A DNA stretch of 64,000 nucleotides from Chamaea fasciata (GCA_029207755.1 JARCOQ010000009.1:35734914-35798913); one strand, 5' to 3'. Shown: positions 31,888 through 42,999, counted from the first letter of the stretch. Notes: a model not told the origin generated them from the sequence alone. Program-made: numbers and translations.

Positions 31888-33427
31888 TTACCAGTGTTTC
31901 CATTGGTGTCTGTTAAAGTGAGAGCTCCTGGACAAGCTCATCCCACAAGCGGGACAGTCGTTGGGCCATTTCCTGGTTTGAATGCTCTGATGGTGGATCA
32001 TGTGGGAGTTTCTGCTGAAGCTCATCCCACATTCCCCACACTCGTAGGGCCTCTCCCCAGTGTGGATGTGCCGGTGGCTGATGAGGTAGGAGTGGTGCTT
32101 GAAGCCCATCCTGGAGCTGGGGCAGCGGTAAGGGCCTCTCCTCTGTGTGAATCTGCTGGTGCACAAAGAGACTGGAGTTGGTCTGAAACCTTTTCCCAGG
32201 TGTGTAACATTCGTAGGGCCTCTCCCCAGTGTGGATGACTTGGTGGGTGATCAGTTGTAACTTCTGGCTGAAGTTCTTTCCACGTTGCTTACACTTGTAG
32301 GGCAGTTCCCTGGTGTGGATCCTCTGGTGGCGGATCAGGTTGGAGCTTGTGGTGAAGCTCTTCCCACATTCCTCGCACTTGTAGGGCCTCTCCCCAGTGT
32401 GGATCATTTGGTGTATGATCAGTTTGGACTTCTGGTTGAAGCCCTTCCCACATTCCCCACACTTGTATGGCCTTTCCTCAGCGTGGATGTTCTGGTGGCG
32501 GTTCAAGTCATAGCTGGTCCTGAAGCTCTTCCCACATTGCTCACACGCGTAGGACCGTTCCCTGGTGTGGGTCCTCTGGTGGCGGATCAGGTTGGAGCTT
32601 GTGCTGAAGCTTTTCCCACATTCCCCACACTTGTAGGGCCTCTCCCCAGTGTGGATGCGCTGGTGGGTGACGAGGTGGGAGTTGTGCTTGAAGCCCTTCC
32701 CGCAGTCGGGGCAGCGGAAGGGCCTCTCCTCTCTGTGAATCTGCTGGTGCTTGAGGAGACTGGAGCTGGTCTGAAACCTCTTCCTACACTGGGGACACTC
32801 GTAGGGCCTCTCCCCAGTGTGTATGCAATGGTGGAAGAAGAGGTGGGAGCTGCAGCTGAAGTTTTTCCCACATTCCCCCCGCTCGTAGGGCAATTCCCCA
32901 GTGTGGATCATCTGGTGCTGAATCTCGCTGAAGCTCTTCCCACACTCCAAGCACTTGTGGGGCTTCTCCACACCATGGAGCTGCTCATGGACAACCAGCT
33001 GAGAGCCCTGGCTGAAACTCTGTCCACCTTCCTGGCACAGGGTTGATCTTTCATCCACGCTGCACCCTGGGATGGGTCTGCATCCTGTCGTTATGCCGCG
33101 TCTCCAAGGTGTTTCCTCTCCGTTTGATTCCTGTGCTGGGGAGCCGCTCAAAACAACCTCTCCCATAAGGTTCTGTCGTGGAGATTTGTCCTCCCTGGTC
33201 TCCATCCTCAGCTCTTTTTCTGAGGGAGGAAGGACAAGGAGAGGATGGGATTTGCCTCCCTGCCACAGGGAAGGGGAAGGAGACCCCCCCCAGTCCATCC
33301 TCGGCAGGACGGCGTTGGCAGCAGGGTAGTCCTGCAGCCGGGGGCCATGCTGGGCTGGGAGATGGAGCAGGAGAGAGGGGGAAAGGGCACTGACTTCCTC
33401 CGCACCTGCCTGGCTGTCCTGGGGCAT
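31888..33427 (-). pseudogene. C2H2 zinc-finger protein pseudogene A (about 13 fingers)
   Basis: Minus-strand frame from a Met at 33427. The N-terminal ~80 residues are low-complexity. A good splice acceptor (a TCCTTCCTCCCTCAG context near 33221-33240) precedes [11 protein letters not shown], so the true last exon may start there. No KRAB domain is seen. The fingers form a tandem array with TGERPY-type linkers. Fingers 3-8 have intact C-x2-C-x12-H-x3-H. Others are damaged: finger 1 lacks four residues; finger 2 has Arg for the first Cys; fingers 9 and 10 have Arg or Pro for the second Cys. Near 32150-32170 a frameshift moves the last fingers into another frame (31888-32166), where one His is Gln. 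It would be a DNA-binding transcription factor if intact. Confidence 0.85.
33221..33240 (-). promoter_or_regulatory. Putative splice acceptor of zinc-finger last exon (copy A)
   Basis: On the minus strand a pyrimidine-rich tract ends in CAG just before the codons for the [11 protein letters not shown] segment. The equivalent sequence is present in copy B near 50875-50895. It suggests that the upstream open frame may be intron rather than coding. Confidence 0.45.
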
Positions 33428-33459
33428 CTTTCTCTTCCTCGCAGCCTAAACTAAAAAAT

Positions 33460-33963
33460 TTAAAGTTAAATTAAAGTATAAGTAGTAAAAAAACCCCAAA
33501 ACTACTGACAGAGTCAGAATACACCCTGACACCCAGTTAGTCTGGGTGTTGGTAGCACTCCAATCAAATCGTGGCTGCAGTCCTCCTGGAGTGACAGATG
33601 TGGTTTTCTTGAAGCAATGATCCTGTAGAAGGGTGTAGTTTCCCTCTGAGGGCCCAGTGGTGGTGTAGATGGGTCTGGTCTTTCTCTGGGAATCCAGTGG
33701 AAACAGGCTGCTTCTGGTGTTTTCAATGTCAGATGATATGCAGGTAGGAATGCTTGGCTCCTCCCTGCGGGTGGAGCATCTCACAAAGGGATGATGTCAT
33801 TTTATCAGTGACTCAGTAAGACTCAATGACCCATTAACAGAAGGTGTGCCCCTGTAGGGAGCATGGGTCGTGGAGGAGATAAGAAAAACTGCCCCACCTT
33901 TGTTTAACAGCTGGCTCATTAACAGAAAATATCCTGCAGAGTTATGAGAAATGGGTCATGGAA
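33460..33963 (-). repeat. LTR, 5'-truncated, upstream of zinc-finger pseudogene A
   Basis: Sequence in the antisense-LTR orientation (CTGACAGAGTCAGAATACAC, GAGCATCTCACAAAGGGATG, CCATTAACAGAAG), related to the ERVL LTR family here and to 63450-64000. Its sense strand is minus, pointing toward the zinc-finger frame that starts about 35 bp away. Present at the same place in copy B (about 51120-51663). Confidence 0.7.
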
Positions 33964-33984
33964 TAATTCTTACTTGGGATCTCC

Positions 33985-34235
33985 AGCTTGTTTGTTTTCA
34001 AACTGGCACACTGGGGAGAACTGGGATCTTTCTGCAAACTACTGTGAGCAGGTTTGGAGTGACTGGTCTGTACTGTGGGCAACTGGACATGACTGGGAGC
34101 ATGCTGGGAGTTACTGGCATCATATTGGGAGTGACTGGGACTATACTAAGGGCAACTGGGAGAACTGGGAACACACAGGATGAAAGTGATAGCAACTGGG
34201 AGTAACTGAGAGTAACTAAGACCATGCCTAGGGTA
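33985..34235 (+). repeat. Degenerate ACTGGG-type tandem repeat (part 1)
   Basis: Short degenerate units built on ACTGGGA (for example TGGGAGTGACTGGGA and CATACTGGGAG), with a period of roughly 11-22 bp. Interrupted by a GC-rich island and resuming at about 34700. Confidence 0.8.
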
Positions 34236-34699
34236 AACTAGCTAGCCCAACCCCCACCCAGGGGGGATCTGCATTCCCCCACCCCCTGCCAGGGCTCTGC
34301 CGACACCGGGACCCCCCAAAAACACCTCCCGGGGACCCCCTGATGTCCCCCCAAGGGCCATCTGCAGCTTGGTATTGAAGCGCAGAAAGCTCCAAACATC
34401 CTCCCCAAAATACCCCAAACCCAGGGAAGCCCCCGGGATATTTGGGGCGAGATCCCCCTCCCCGGGCACCTGCGGGACTGGGGCCAATGGTCCTGGGCGG
34501 CTGCGGGTTCAGGGAGCACTGGAGCCGCCCGGTCCCTCCTCTCCTCTTCTTCCTCCCGCTTCCCGCTGCCACTCTGCGTCTTCCTCCCTCTCTTCTCCTC
34601 CTCATCCTCCTTCCTCTTTCCCTGGACATCTCACAGCTTGTGGGTGGAGAAGGGACGCAGCTGGGACAGGTCAGAACACGGGGGGGGGGGGGGAAGGTG
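34236..34699. promoter_or_regulatory. GC/CpG-rich island, possible promoter or 5' exon
   Basis: GC-rich block between two parts of the ACTGGG repeat, ending in a G12 tract at about 34681-34692. It lies 0.8-1.3 kb upstream (minus sense) of zinc-finger pseudogene A, where a first exon or promoter could sit. Open frames here (34228-34629 minus, 34369-34752 plus) reflect composition and show no domain. The functional assignment is inference. Confidence 0.35.
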
Positions 34700-35580
34700 C
34701 CCTAGAAATGTCATACTGGGAGCAACTGGTTTGTACTGGGATCATACAGTAACTGAGATTGTACGGGGTTTGTACTGACATCAGACTGGGAATCATACTG
34801 GGAGCAGCTGGGCCCATGCCAAGGGAGACTGTGATCATACTGGATTCATACTGGGAATGAGGAGCCTGCAGGGGGAAATTGTGGCTATGCTGGGGGAAAT
34901 TGGGATATACTGGGAGTGACTGGGATCATGCTGAGCGTGACCAGGAGCAGCTGGGAGCAACTGGGAGAAACTGGGAGTGAGCAGCTGGGAGCAACTGGGA
35001 GAAACTGGGAGTGACTGGGTGCATGCTGGGCATGACTGGGGTCATACTGGCAGTGAGTTCAACTACGGTGAGGCTGACTGGGAGTGGCTGTGAGAAAATG
35101 GGATCATGCTGGAAGGAACTGGGGTACTCTGGGAGAGACTGGAACTGTCTGGAACAAAAGTGAGGGTGAAAGAGTACAACTGGAACCACGTGGGATGCAA
35201 GTGGTTCATACTGGCAGTGACTGGGACCACACTGGGCTCATCTTTGGATCATATTAGGAGTGACTGGACTAATACTGGGAGTACCTGAGAGTGACTGGGA
35301 ACATACCCTGCACAACATCCCCTCTACTGGGGGTGACTGCAAGCAACTGGAAGCACACTGGGAGCAAATGGCATCATACTTGGACTGATGGGGTTGATCT
35401 AGCTGGAGGAAACTGGGACCATACTGGGAGGGATTGAGAGTAACTGGGATTATACTCGGACCAGACTGGGAGTGCTGGCATGTGACAAGGATCATACTGG
35501 AGATTACTGGGCTCATGCTGGTGTTGAAAGGGAGCAAGTGGGATCACACTTTGTGCTACTGGGAGCAACTCTCCATGATG
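34700..35580 (+). repeat. Degenerate ACTGGG-type tandem repeat (part 2)
   Basis: Continuation of the ACTGGGAG / GATCATACTGGGAG repeat. It grades into the 37-bp minisatellite at about 35580. Confidence 0.8.
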
Positions 35581-35749
35581 CCTTGCTGTGTCACAATGTC
35601 ACTCCTTTGTCACGGCGTCAGGAAGGACCCTTCTTCTCATGGAGCCCCACAGTGTCACTTTGGTCCCCTTGTATCCATGTGGTTAAATGACCCCGTGGTT
35701 AAACAAGGCCCTGCAGTGTCACAATGGCCCCTTGGATCCTGTGAGTCCC
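35581..35749 (+). repeat. ~37-bp minisatellite (part 1)
   Basis: Units built on GTGTCACAATGGCCCCTTGG and then a TTCCATGAGGCCCC-like block. Interrupted by an LTR piece at 35750. Confidence 0.75.
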
Positions 35750-36010
35750 TGTCTTGGGTTATAACACCAAAAAAAAGTTTATTCTATTCCATCTGTTGAA
35801 ATCTGTTTGGGGAGGTGTTTTTTCTTATCTGTTGTAACTCCAGGAGCGAGGGGGCAGCTGCCTTTCTGATAACAAGGCAGCTGTTAAAACCAAGTGGGGC
35901 ATTGTTTCTTATCTCTGTTCACCCTCCCATTACCTCCAGTGCGTTATCTTCTGTTAATGGACCATTAAAGCTCACCAATGACATGACACGTTACATCATC
36001 CCATTGTGAG
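35750..36010 (+). repeat. LTR fragment (5' part) inside minisatellite
   Basis: Starts TGTCTTGGGTTATAACACC, a sense LTR start like TGTCCTGGGTTGAAG of the ERVL LTRs here. It contains the shared GTTATCTTCTGTTAATGGAC block and stops at CATTGTGAG without the promoter/polyA half. Truncated. Confidence 0.65.
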
Positions 36011-36780
36011 TTCATTGTGGTTCCATGAAGCCCCACTGTGACACAGCTGTCCCCTTGATACCATCAGAATGGCCCTTTTGTTTCATGGAGCACCACAGTA
36101 TCAGAATGATCCCCATGGTTCCACAGGGCCCCCCAGTGTAACAATGGACCCTTTGTTCCAGGAGGTTCCTTAGGGTCACAGATGTCTCCTTGGATCTGCA
36201 GTGTCACGATGCCCCTTGGCTCCAGGTGGCCCTGCTGTGTCACAAAGGCTCGTGGGCCCATGAGGCTGCAGATTGTCACAATGGACCCTTGGTTCCCTGA
36301 GGCCTTGCTGTGTCACCGTGGACTTCAGGTTCCTTGAGCTGCCATGTGGTCAACAACGGCCTCCTTGGTTCCGCAGTGTAACCATGGATCCTTTGTTCCA
36401 TGAGGTTCAGCAGTGTCACCATGGATCCTTTGTTCCAAGAGGTTTCTCACTGTCACCATGGACTCCTAGGCTCTGTGGGGCTCTGCTGTGTCACCAGGGC
36501 CCCTTGGTTCCATGAGGTCTTTCTCTGTCACAATGGACTTTTGATTCCATGAGTTTCCACAGTGTCACAATGGTCTCCTTGGATCTGCAGCATCACAATG
36601 GACCATCAGTTCCATGTGGCCACACTGTCAAAATGGATTTTGGTTCCATGCAGCCCCACAGTGTCAACAGGTCTTCTCGGCTCCATTGGATTCTGCAGTG
36701 TCCCAATGGATCCTTTGTTCCATCAGGTTCGTGTCACAGGGGACTCCTTGGGTCCGTGAGGCCGCTATGTTACCAAGTCT
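36011..36780 (+). repeat. ~37-bp minisatellite (part 2)
   Basis: About 20 units, with GTCAC landmarks at about 36205, 36240, 36276, 36313, 36415 and 36452 (spacing 35-37 bp). Unit motif: GTCACCATGGATCCTTTGTT then CCATGAGG. No coding is evident. Confidence 0.85.
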
Positions 36781-37176
36781 CCAAAATATCAGAATAAGAC
36801 TCCTTAACACTAATTTGGTATCAAAGAGAGCATCATTCATTCAGGGCTGAGGTCCAGCAGGGGAGAACACCAAACCTTACATGGACACGTGATTCTAAAA
36901 GCGTGCTGCTTATGTACAGTCACTAAATGTGTATTACAATTTACCATTTCCATAAAATCCACTTAACACTTATAAAAAGGGAAGATGAGGATTTTATTAT
37001 AAATGCATAATATGAAGTTGGCATTTTCGCAAAATTTGAAATAATGCAATATGTATAATGTGGGAAGGTTTTTCTAGTTTCTTTTTAACAGGGTTTAGAA
37101 ATGGTGATGTGATGAATATGTATATTTTTGGGGGGGTTGTACCATAGAATTAAAATTAAAATACGGTTTTGTAACA
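36781..37176. other. No recognised feature
   Basis: AT-rich single-copy-looking sequence between the minisatellite and the 5' LTR of the gag-only ERV. Confidence 0.5.
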
Positions 37177-37596
37177 TGTAGGAGATGAGCTGTACTTGAA
37201 TCATCCCGACTGAGCAATATGCTAGGCCTCTAGGCTGTGGCACTGAGGCCTGTGAGGTTGTGGTGCAGATAGAAATTAGTGCCAAGAGTGTGTTGTATGT
37301 AGAAATTTTCACTTAAGGTGTTGCAAGGGTCAAAGGGTTTCATAGCACTTAACAAGTATAGTAATTGGTGTGGACATAGTAGCTACCTTAAACAGTTTAT
37401 TAAGCAATGAGTGTTTGCATTCTTCCCTGTGCCTTGTACCAATGAGAATGTATCTGGAAGTGTAAACTATAGAGTGTTTAAAACCTGCCATCTTACACAG
37501 AATAAAGGAGAAACGTAGCAGTAATCATATTGGTTGGACCTGCATTTGCTCTGCCGACTTCCTTTTATTATTTCGGGGTTTCCCTAAGCCTTCGCC
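37177..37596 (+). repeat. 5' LTR of gag-only ERV
   Basis: Starts TGTAGGAGATGAGC and ends CTTCGCC before the primer-site-like sequence. AATAAA at 37501-37506, with a GTTTAAAACC TATA-like box about 30 bp upstream. Confidence 0.85.
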
Positions 37597-37852
37597 TGGC
37601 GCCCAAACGGTTGGACCCTAAGAAAAGCATTTAAGCGAATCTGGATTCCACGAAGACGTCGGAAACCCTTCTCTCGCAGGTTTGGGAGCGGCTCCGGCGC
37701 ACGTTAAGCCTTCGCCGAAGGCGGAGCACCTTTAAACCTCCGTGTTCAGTCATCCGTGGCTGGACGGAGCGAGGGAGTCGGACCGCGACGGAGGTGCCAC
37801 CGTCGCCGGAGAAGGAGAGCCGCGGTGAAAAACATCAGATAAGAAAGGTAAC

Positions 37853-38400
37853 ATGGATGCGGAAGCGGAATTTAAGGCGGCCACGCGGCTTTTACTGAAT
37901 CTCCTCTCAAAGAGAGGTGAAAAACTAAAAGAACGTGACTTAGAGCAGTTGGCTCTCTGGGCAAAGAGAAAAGGGAAATTAAGTAAGCCATTTCTGATGG
38001 TCAGCGTCTCTGAATGGCGCGAAATCGGCACTTTGCTTTGGGACACGGTAATCACAGGCGGCAAGGACGGGAAGGTCACGCGAGAACTGGGGGCGGTGTG
38101 GAGGCTATCTCTGCTGAGAGACAAGCTGTCGCAGCTGCCCTTCAGGCTTTTGAAGGGGCGGAGGCTGAAAAACTAGATCCACAGCCACCGCCGCAGCTGC
38201 ACTCGACAATGGCGACCTGGTTGCGTTTTTGTAACTCGCACCCGATGAAAGGTTTGTCTGCGCATGCCCGTTCCAGTCCCCAGGATGTCCTGGAGCATGT
38301 GACACAGGCGGCAGAAGTGTCCCCTCCGCTGGCCAGACCGACTGCGCAGGAGCAGGACGGGACTCCGCGGTCCCCGTCGGGGGGCGTGGTGAAGACGTGA
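37853..38400 (+). pseudogene. gag: Gag matrix region of gag-only ERV
   Basis: Starts with ATG at 37853 in a good context (GGTAACATGG), about 255 bp after the LTR. The first ~80 codons give a matrix-like helical segment (LLNLLSKRGEKLKERDLEQL, then VSVSEWREIGTLLWDTVI). That frame ends at 38176. The expected continuation (SAERQAVAAALQAFEG, proline-rich afterwards) lies in the frame of 38014-38400, so a frameshift lies near 38080-38105. Capsid and nucleocapsid are absent. Similar matrix sequences occur in avian betaretrovirus-like ERVs. Confidence 0.65.
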
Positions 38401-39930
38401 GCTCAGGCGGAGCCAGAGGCGGGACGGAGCGGAGCCGAGGGGCGGGACACCGAGGCGGAGCTGAGGGTGGAGACGGCGGCGATGCGGAACCGTCCACTCA
38501 CTCTCCGGCCTCCCCCGTCTCTCACCCGCGTGGGAGAAGCCAGCGGTGCGGGGAGAGCAGGCGCCGCCAGGGAAGACAGCGCGGCAGAGAGAGCCGATCC
38601 CAACCAGCGCAGCCGCCGCAGCGACAGAGACGTCAGCAGACCACTCTGGCCCTTTGTCTCGAGAAAGGCAGTGACAGCGATTCAGAACAACGAGTGCAGA
38701 TGAAATACATCATCAAAGTTCGAAACTTGCCGAAGTGGCACATCAACAAAATACTTTAGAGAGCCACGAAACATCACATCCTCAAGTGTGGAAGTCGGAG
38801 AAGCACAATTCCCTCCTTCCTTTGTCAAGTAACACCTGACAGCGACTCCAGAACATAAAATACAGCGGTCAGCTGTGAAAATATCTGAATTGGCTGACCC
38901 CAAATGCACAAATTTTATCCTCAGATTTTCACCTTGTATGCTGCTTAAAAACTGTTTGAACAATGACAATTTACAACCATTGCAAGACAGTGACGACTCA
39001 AACCTTCAACTCCATACCCCCCACACGACAGACGTTTCCTTGCAAAAGAAAAAGGGGGAGAGCCGGGACCGGCTGGAGCAAGCAAAGTGAAGGGTCATGA
39101 CATGTTTTATAAACTTAATGTTGTACTGCCTACAGGTTTTTAAGAGTTTCAGGTTTTTCAATTGTTTTAGGTTTGTTTTAGGTTATGTTAAGAGGTTTTA
39201 AATTGTTCTAAGTTTTATCAAGATATACTAACTCAATTTAAACAGTTGAGTCGTTGTGTCTCAGACAGAAAAAACTTCAAAGGAAAACAGCAGTGATGGA
39301 GCACTGAGAAGTGTCACCTGTTTGTGTGACTGAAAGAAGACACAAGTTTTACAGCAGAATTGTTATAAGTTATAAATTGTTTTTTAAGATTTTAAGTTTT
39401 AAGATAATAAGTAAATTAAGTTAAGTTTAAAATAATGAGTATTGTGAAGAGTTTAATTTTAAAATCTATTGAGGGACATCACTCTAGTATAAAGGCAGGG
39501 TCTTGGCCACACCTTGACTTTAACTAGAGGAGATGTTTTCGTCAGCAAACCCAGATGTTTTCTGCACGAAAAAGAAACTACATACAAGTCGTTTTGACTT
39601 GACGATTTGACCTTGTCAATGACAGCCGGACAGACTTTGGAGTAAACTTGGGAGCCTTGCTCGAGAAAGGATACCCACGTTTTCATTGAGAAAAAGTTTT
39701 TCAGCTGTTGCAGAATCTGGGACAATGAGATAGTATTTTAGTAATCAGCAGTCATTTAACTTTGCATGTGTTACTGTTGATTGTTGTAGGTTGTTTATTA
39801 TAAGAAACACTTTAAGTTATTGTATTTAAGATTTTTCTTAACGGTTTTTAGTTTTAATAGATATGTATGTGAAAAATAGTAAGGTGCGCCTCTACCCCAG
39901 TCTGGCTGATTCAAAAGAAAAAGGGGGATT
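38401..39930 (+). other. Internal region of gag-only ERV, no recognised ORF
   Basis: GC-rich to about 38700 (Arg/Ser-rich frames from composition), then A/T-rich with many GTTTTAAG-type stretches to the polypurine tract. No pol or env motif is recognised in any frame. Confidence 0.5.
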
Positions 39931-40350
39931 TGTAGGAGATGAGCTGTACTTGAATCATCCAGACTGAGCAATATGCTAGGCCTCTAGGCCGTGGCGCTGA
40001 GGCCTGTGAGGTTGTGGCACAGATAGAAATTAGTGCCAAGTGTGTGTCGCAGTAGAAATAATCACTTAAGTTGTTGCAAGGGTCAAAGGGCTTCATAGTA
40101 GCTAACAAGTATAGTAATTGGTGTGGACATAGTAGCTGCCTTAAACAGTTTATTAAACAATAGGTGTTTGCATTCTTTCCTGTGCCTTGTACCAATGAGA
40201 ATGTATCTAGAAGTGTAAACAATATGGAGTGTATAAAACCTGCCATCTTGCACAGAATAAAGGAGAAACGTAGCAGTGATCATATTGATTGGATGTGCAT
40301 TTGCTCTGCCGACTTCCTTTATTATTTCGGGGTTTCCCTACGACTTCGCC
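39931..40350 (+). repeat. 3' LTR of gag-only ERV
   Basis: Same length as the 5' LTR (420 bp). AATAAA at 40256-40261, with GTATAAAACC upstream. Confidence 0.85.
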
Positions 40351-40563
40351 TGGGGGTTGTGCAAGGAACAGAGGTGGCGACTCCTTCTCCACGTAGACCT
40401 TCCCAGATGGAAAAGGCTGCTGTGAGCAGGCAGCTGCAAGGGCAGAGAAAGGAGGGTCTCGACCCCTGGATCTGTGCCAGTTCCACAGTCCTGGGCAGCA
40501 GCCACCGAGCCCCAGGGGAACAGAGGGCACAGCAAGAGGGACAAAAGCAGGCAAGGTCAGAGA
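40351..40563. other. No recognised feature
   Basis: Short stretch between the gag-only ERV and the start of duplication copy B. Confidence 0.5.
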
Positions 40564-40877
40564 CTGGAGAGAGCCAGACCTGGGAGCAGGAACAGCTGCT
40601 TCATCGCACTCTTGGAGAAAGCTCTCAGCTGTTTCAAAGGGCTCACATGGGGGAAGGGCAGAGAGGAGGCCACACCAAACAATGTTCTTGTTTCCACACC
40701 CTCCCCTCTCTGTGTTCCAGAAGGAATTAGATGAACTGTATTCTCTCTGAGTCGTCCTGTTCAGCATGAGCAGCTTAGCAACAGGATCTAAAGGAACTGA
40801 AGCCTTAGGCCAAAAGAGGGGACTTTTGGACCATAGTAATGCTGCTAACATGGACTTGGCTGAATCCAGCAGATAGA

Positions 40878-40965
40878 AATCTGGAATTACAGAATCCTTT
40901 CTATTGGAAAAGACCTCTGAGCTCATCCAGTCCAGCCAGTGTCAAGCCCAGCACTCAACCATGTC
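40878..40965 (-). mobile_element. CR1 LINE 3' tail fragment (copy B)
   Basis: Counterpart of 18850-18957 (TTGGAAAAGACCTCTGAGCT). Shared by both copies. Confidence 0.6.
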
Positions 40966-41803
40966 CCTGAAGTGCCAAGGCCTGGACAGGAGGCCTGAGT
41001 GAGGCCTGAACAACCGGCCCTGAGCCAAAGGTGGCCTCTGGATGAACCTTCCAGCAAAGGTTATCTTTGTATCTGCTCATTAAGGAAATATGCATGATCA
41101 TTAGCATTGTGTTAGATGTATCCACTCATTAGTAAAACATATATCAACTTTTCTGTCTTTAGAAGCTGGACAAGGCCATGAAATCTGACATCTGGCCTTG
41201 TTTGGGGCTGGATGGTCAAAGTCATCTCCCTTGATTCCTCCTTGGCCCTGGCCAGGCTTTGGGAGGAACCCAAGAGGAGGATGAATCCAGATGTTCCCAC
41301 TCTAGGAGTGCTGTCAGTGTGTTTATTCAGCACTGTCAGAGCTGGGCCCTCTCCCAGCCAGGTTGGAGCCTCACCTGTGGCTGGAGGCACCTGCAGGAGT
41401 TCCCAGTGTCCGGGAGAGGCTCTGCAGTCCTTGGCTGTGACAGCTTCCCCAGCTGATGTGTGTGTGTGGGTGATGGGAAAGGCTGAGGGTAACTGGTGAT
41501 GGATCTTTCTCAATCACTGTGGGCAATCCTTGGTAGTGATGACTGGGTGCATTGCTGAGCTGCTCCTTCTGTGCTCCTTTGCTGCTTTGAACTAGAGTAA
41601 AATACACGTCAGTTGGTCAATTCCTTCAGGTGATGTCTGTGTCTTTGGTGCTGACCCTGCCAACTGGTTAAACAACATTGGCATAGTTTGGCCAGATCAC
41701 ACCAAAATGTCACTTTTTAAATGTAAATGTAAGGAATCGGTCCCATCAGAAATTATGGGAATAGAAGACCTTCTCTAAACTTTGCTAGCTCTGGAGTGGG
41801 CTG

Positions 41804-42328
41804 TGTCCTGGGTTGAAGTATATTCTATCACCATCTTCATGAACTGTTGAAACCAGGTGAGGCAGTGCTCCCTGCCGCCTCCACTCTGGCTTATCTTCTG
41901 TTAATGGGCCCATCAGCACCTTTGCTACACAGCTCACAGATAACCCCCGCCTGGACTACCTCCTGTTAATGGGCCCATCAGGCCTTATCACATGACTCAC
42001 CATCCCATTGTGGGATGCTCCGCCCAGAGGGAGAAACCAAGCATTCCAGCCTGGATATAAGCTGAGACTCTGAACACCAGAGGGGCGCTTACCCACTGGA
42101 TTCCCAGAGGAACCGAGCTACCAGACCTTTCTACAGGATCACTGCTTGAGGAAGACCACCTCACCTGGACTGCTTCCATCACTTGGCTCAGGTTGTATTC
42201 TGACTCTGTCAGTGGTCTTTTGTATTATTGCATCTCTTTTATTTTACTTTCTTTCCTTTTTTTTTTTCCCTATTAAATTGTATCTCTGACTTGGAGCCTC
42301 TCATTTGTTTTGCTTTCAAACCACTACA
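41804..42328 (+). mobile_element. Solo LTR of the ERVL family
   Basis: 525 bp, TGTCCTGGGTTGAAG to CAAACCACTACA, flanked by perfect 5-bp duplications GGCTG (41799-41803 and 42329-42333). Copy A at about 19770 has the empty site with one GGCTG. TATA box at 42056-42060 and ATTAAA at 42272-42277. It is the same family as the LTRs of the provirus in copy A. Confidence 0.95.
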
Positions 42329-42999
42329 GGCTGAGGTCTGAGCATTGTGCAAGCCATGGGGGAGTCGGTTAAAAGAAGCTGAACCACTGGATGTCTTAAA
42401 ATGCATCCAAAAGTTGCATATGGAAAAAGGAAAAGAACTTGTGGGCTTGGAGGACAAAGCTGGATTTTGTTAAGAGCACATTGGAAACAGCAGTTAGAGA
42501 AGGAACAATTATTATTGGAACACTCCCACATGGAGCGACAGAAGAACATTTCAGTCCTGAGCTCAGATGCACGTGTGCAAATGAAAAAATATTAAGGTAA
42601 TAAATAACCATTCATATTTAAAATATAGCAGGACTTCTATATATTTTTATAAATAAATATTTATAAATATATATATATATATGTTTATTTCTATATTTAA
42701 ATATCTTTCTATGTTAATATCTATATGTCTTTATCTACATATGAAATACATAGAAAATAATAATGAGAAATAGTGCTGACAATACTAATTTCATACCTTT
42801 GGCTGCTCAAGGATGTTACACTAAATATCCTACAGAAAAGCATTGGCCAGGACCCAATTGTCAGTGGTCAAGCTTGTGAGATTGTATACAATGAAAAAAG
42901 GAGGAAGGGATGAAATTGGCTATTTCTACAGGGTTTGCTGATTCTATGATGCAGAATGCTTTGTCTGTTACTGTGAAAAACACAGTGATTAAAACTGCT

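Larger units (their letters stand above)
18534..33963 (+). repeat. Segmental duplication copy A
   Basis: Direct-orientation counterpart of 40564-51663. The shared content begins at GGAGAGAGCCAGACCTGG in both copies. The order is CR1 tail, truncated 5' LTR, integrase/dUTPase remnant, 915-bp 3' LTR, GC-rich stretch, ~145-bp tandem repeat, zinc-finger pseudogene and LTR. Identity is not uniform: about 720 bp (20461-21180 versus 43021-43740) look identical, while about 22.9-24.3 kb falls to roughly 80-90% by eye. Copy A carries an extra ERVL provirus (24480-30681). It lacks copy B's solo LTR, its CR1 and a ~300-bp stretch (46735-47035 in B). Confidence 0.9.
37177..40350 (+). mobile_element. Gag-only, internally deleted class II-like ERV
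   Basis: LTRs 37177-37596 and 39931-40350 are both 420 bp and about 93% alike by eye. TGGCGCCCAAACGG directly after the 5' LTR is a plausible primer site. AAAGAAAAAGGGGGATT directly before the 3' LTR is the polypurine tract. Internally there is only a gag 5' part and ~1.1 kb of T/A-rich sequence; no protease, pol or env was found. No matching target duplication was seen (GTAACA versus TGGGGG). Confidence 0.85.

Noticed and set aside
32285..33046. 253-codon plus-strand frame as a protein
   Set aside because: Antisense shadow of the tandem C2H2 finger repeats; the periodic peptide mirrors the 84-bp finger unit.
37750..38124. Minus-strand Ser/Pro-rich frame
   Set aside because: Shadow of the plus-strand gag matrix region of the gag-only ERV.
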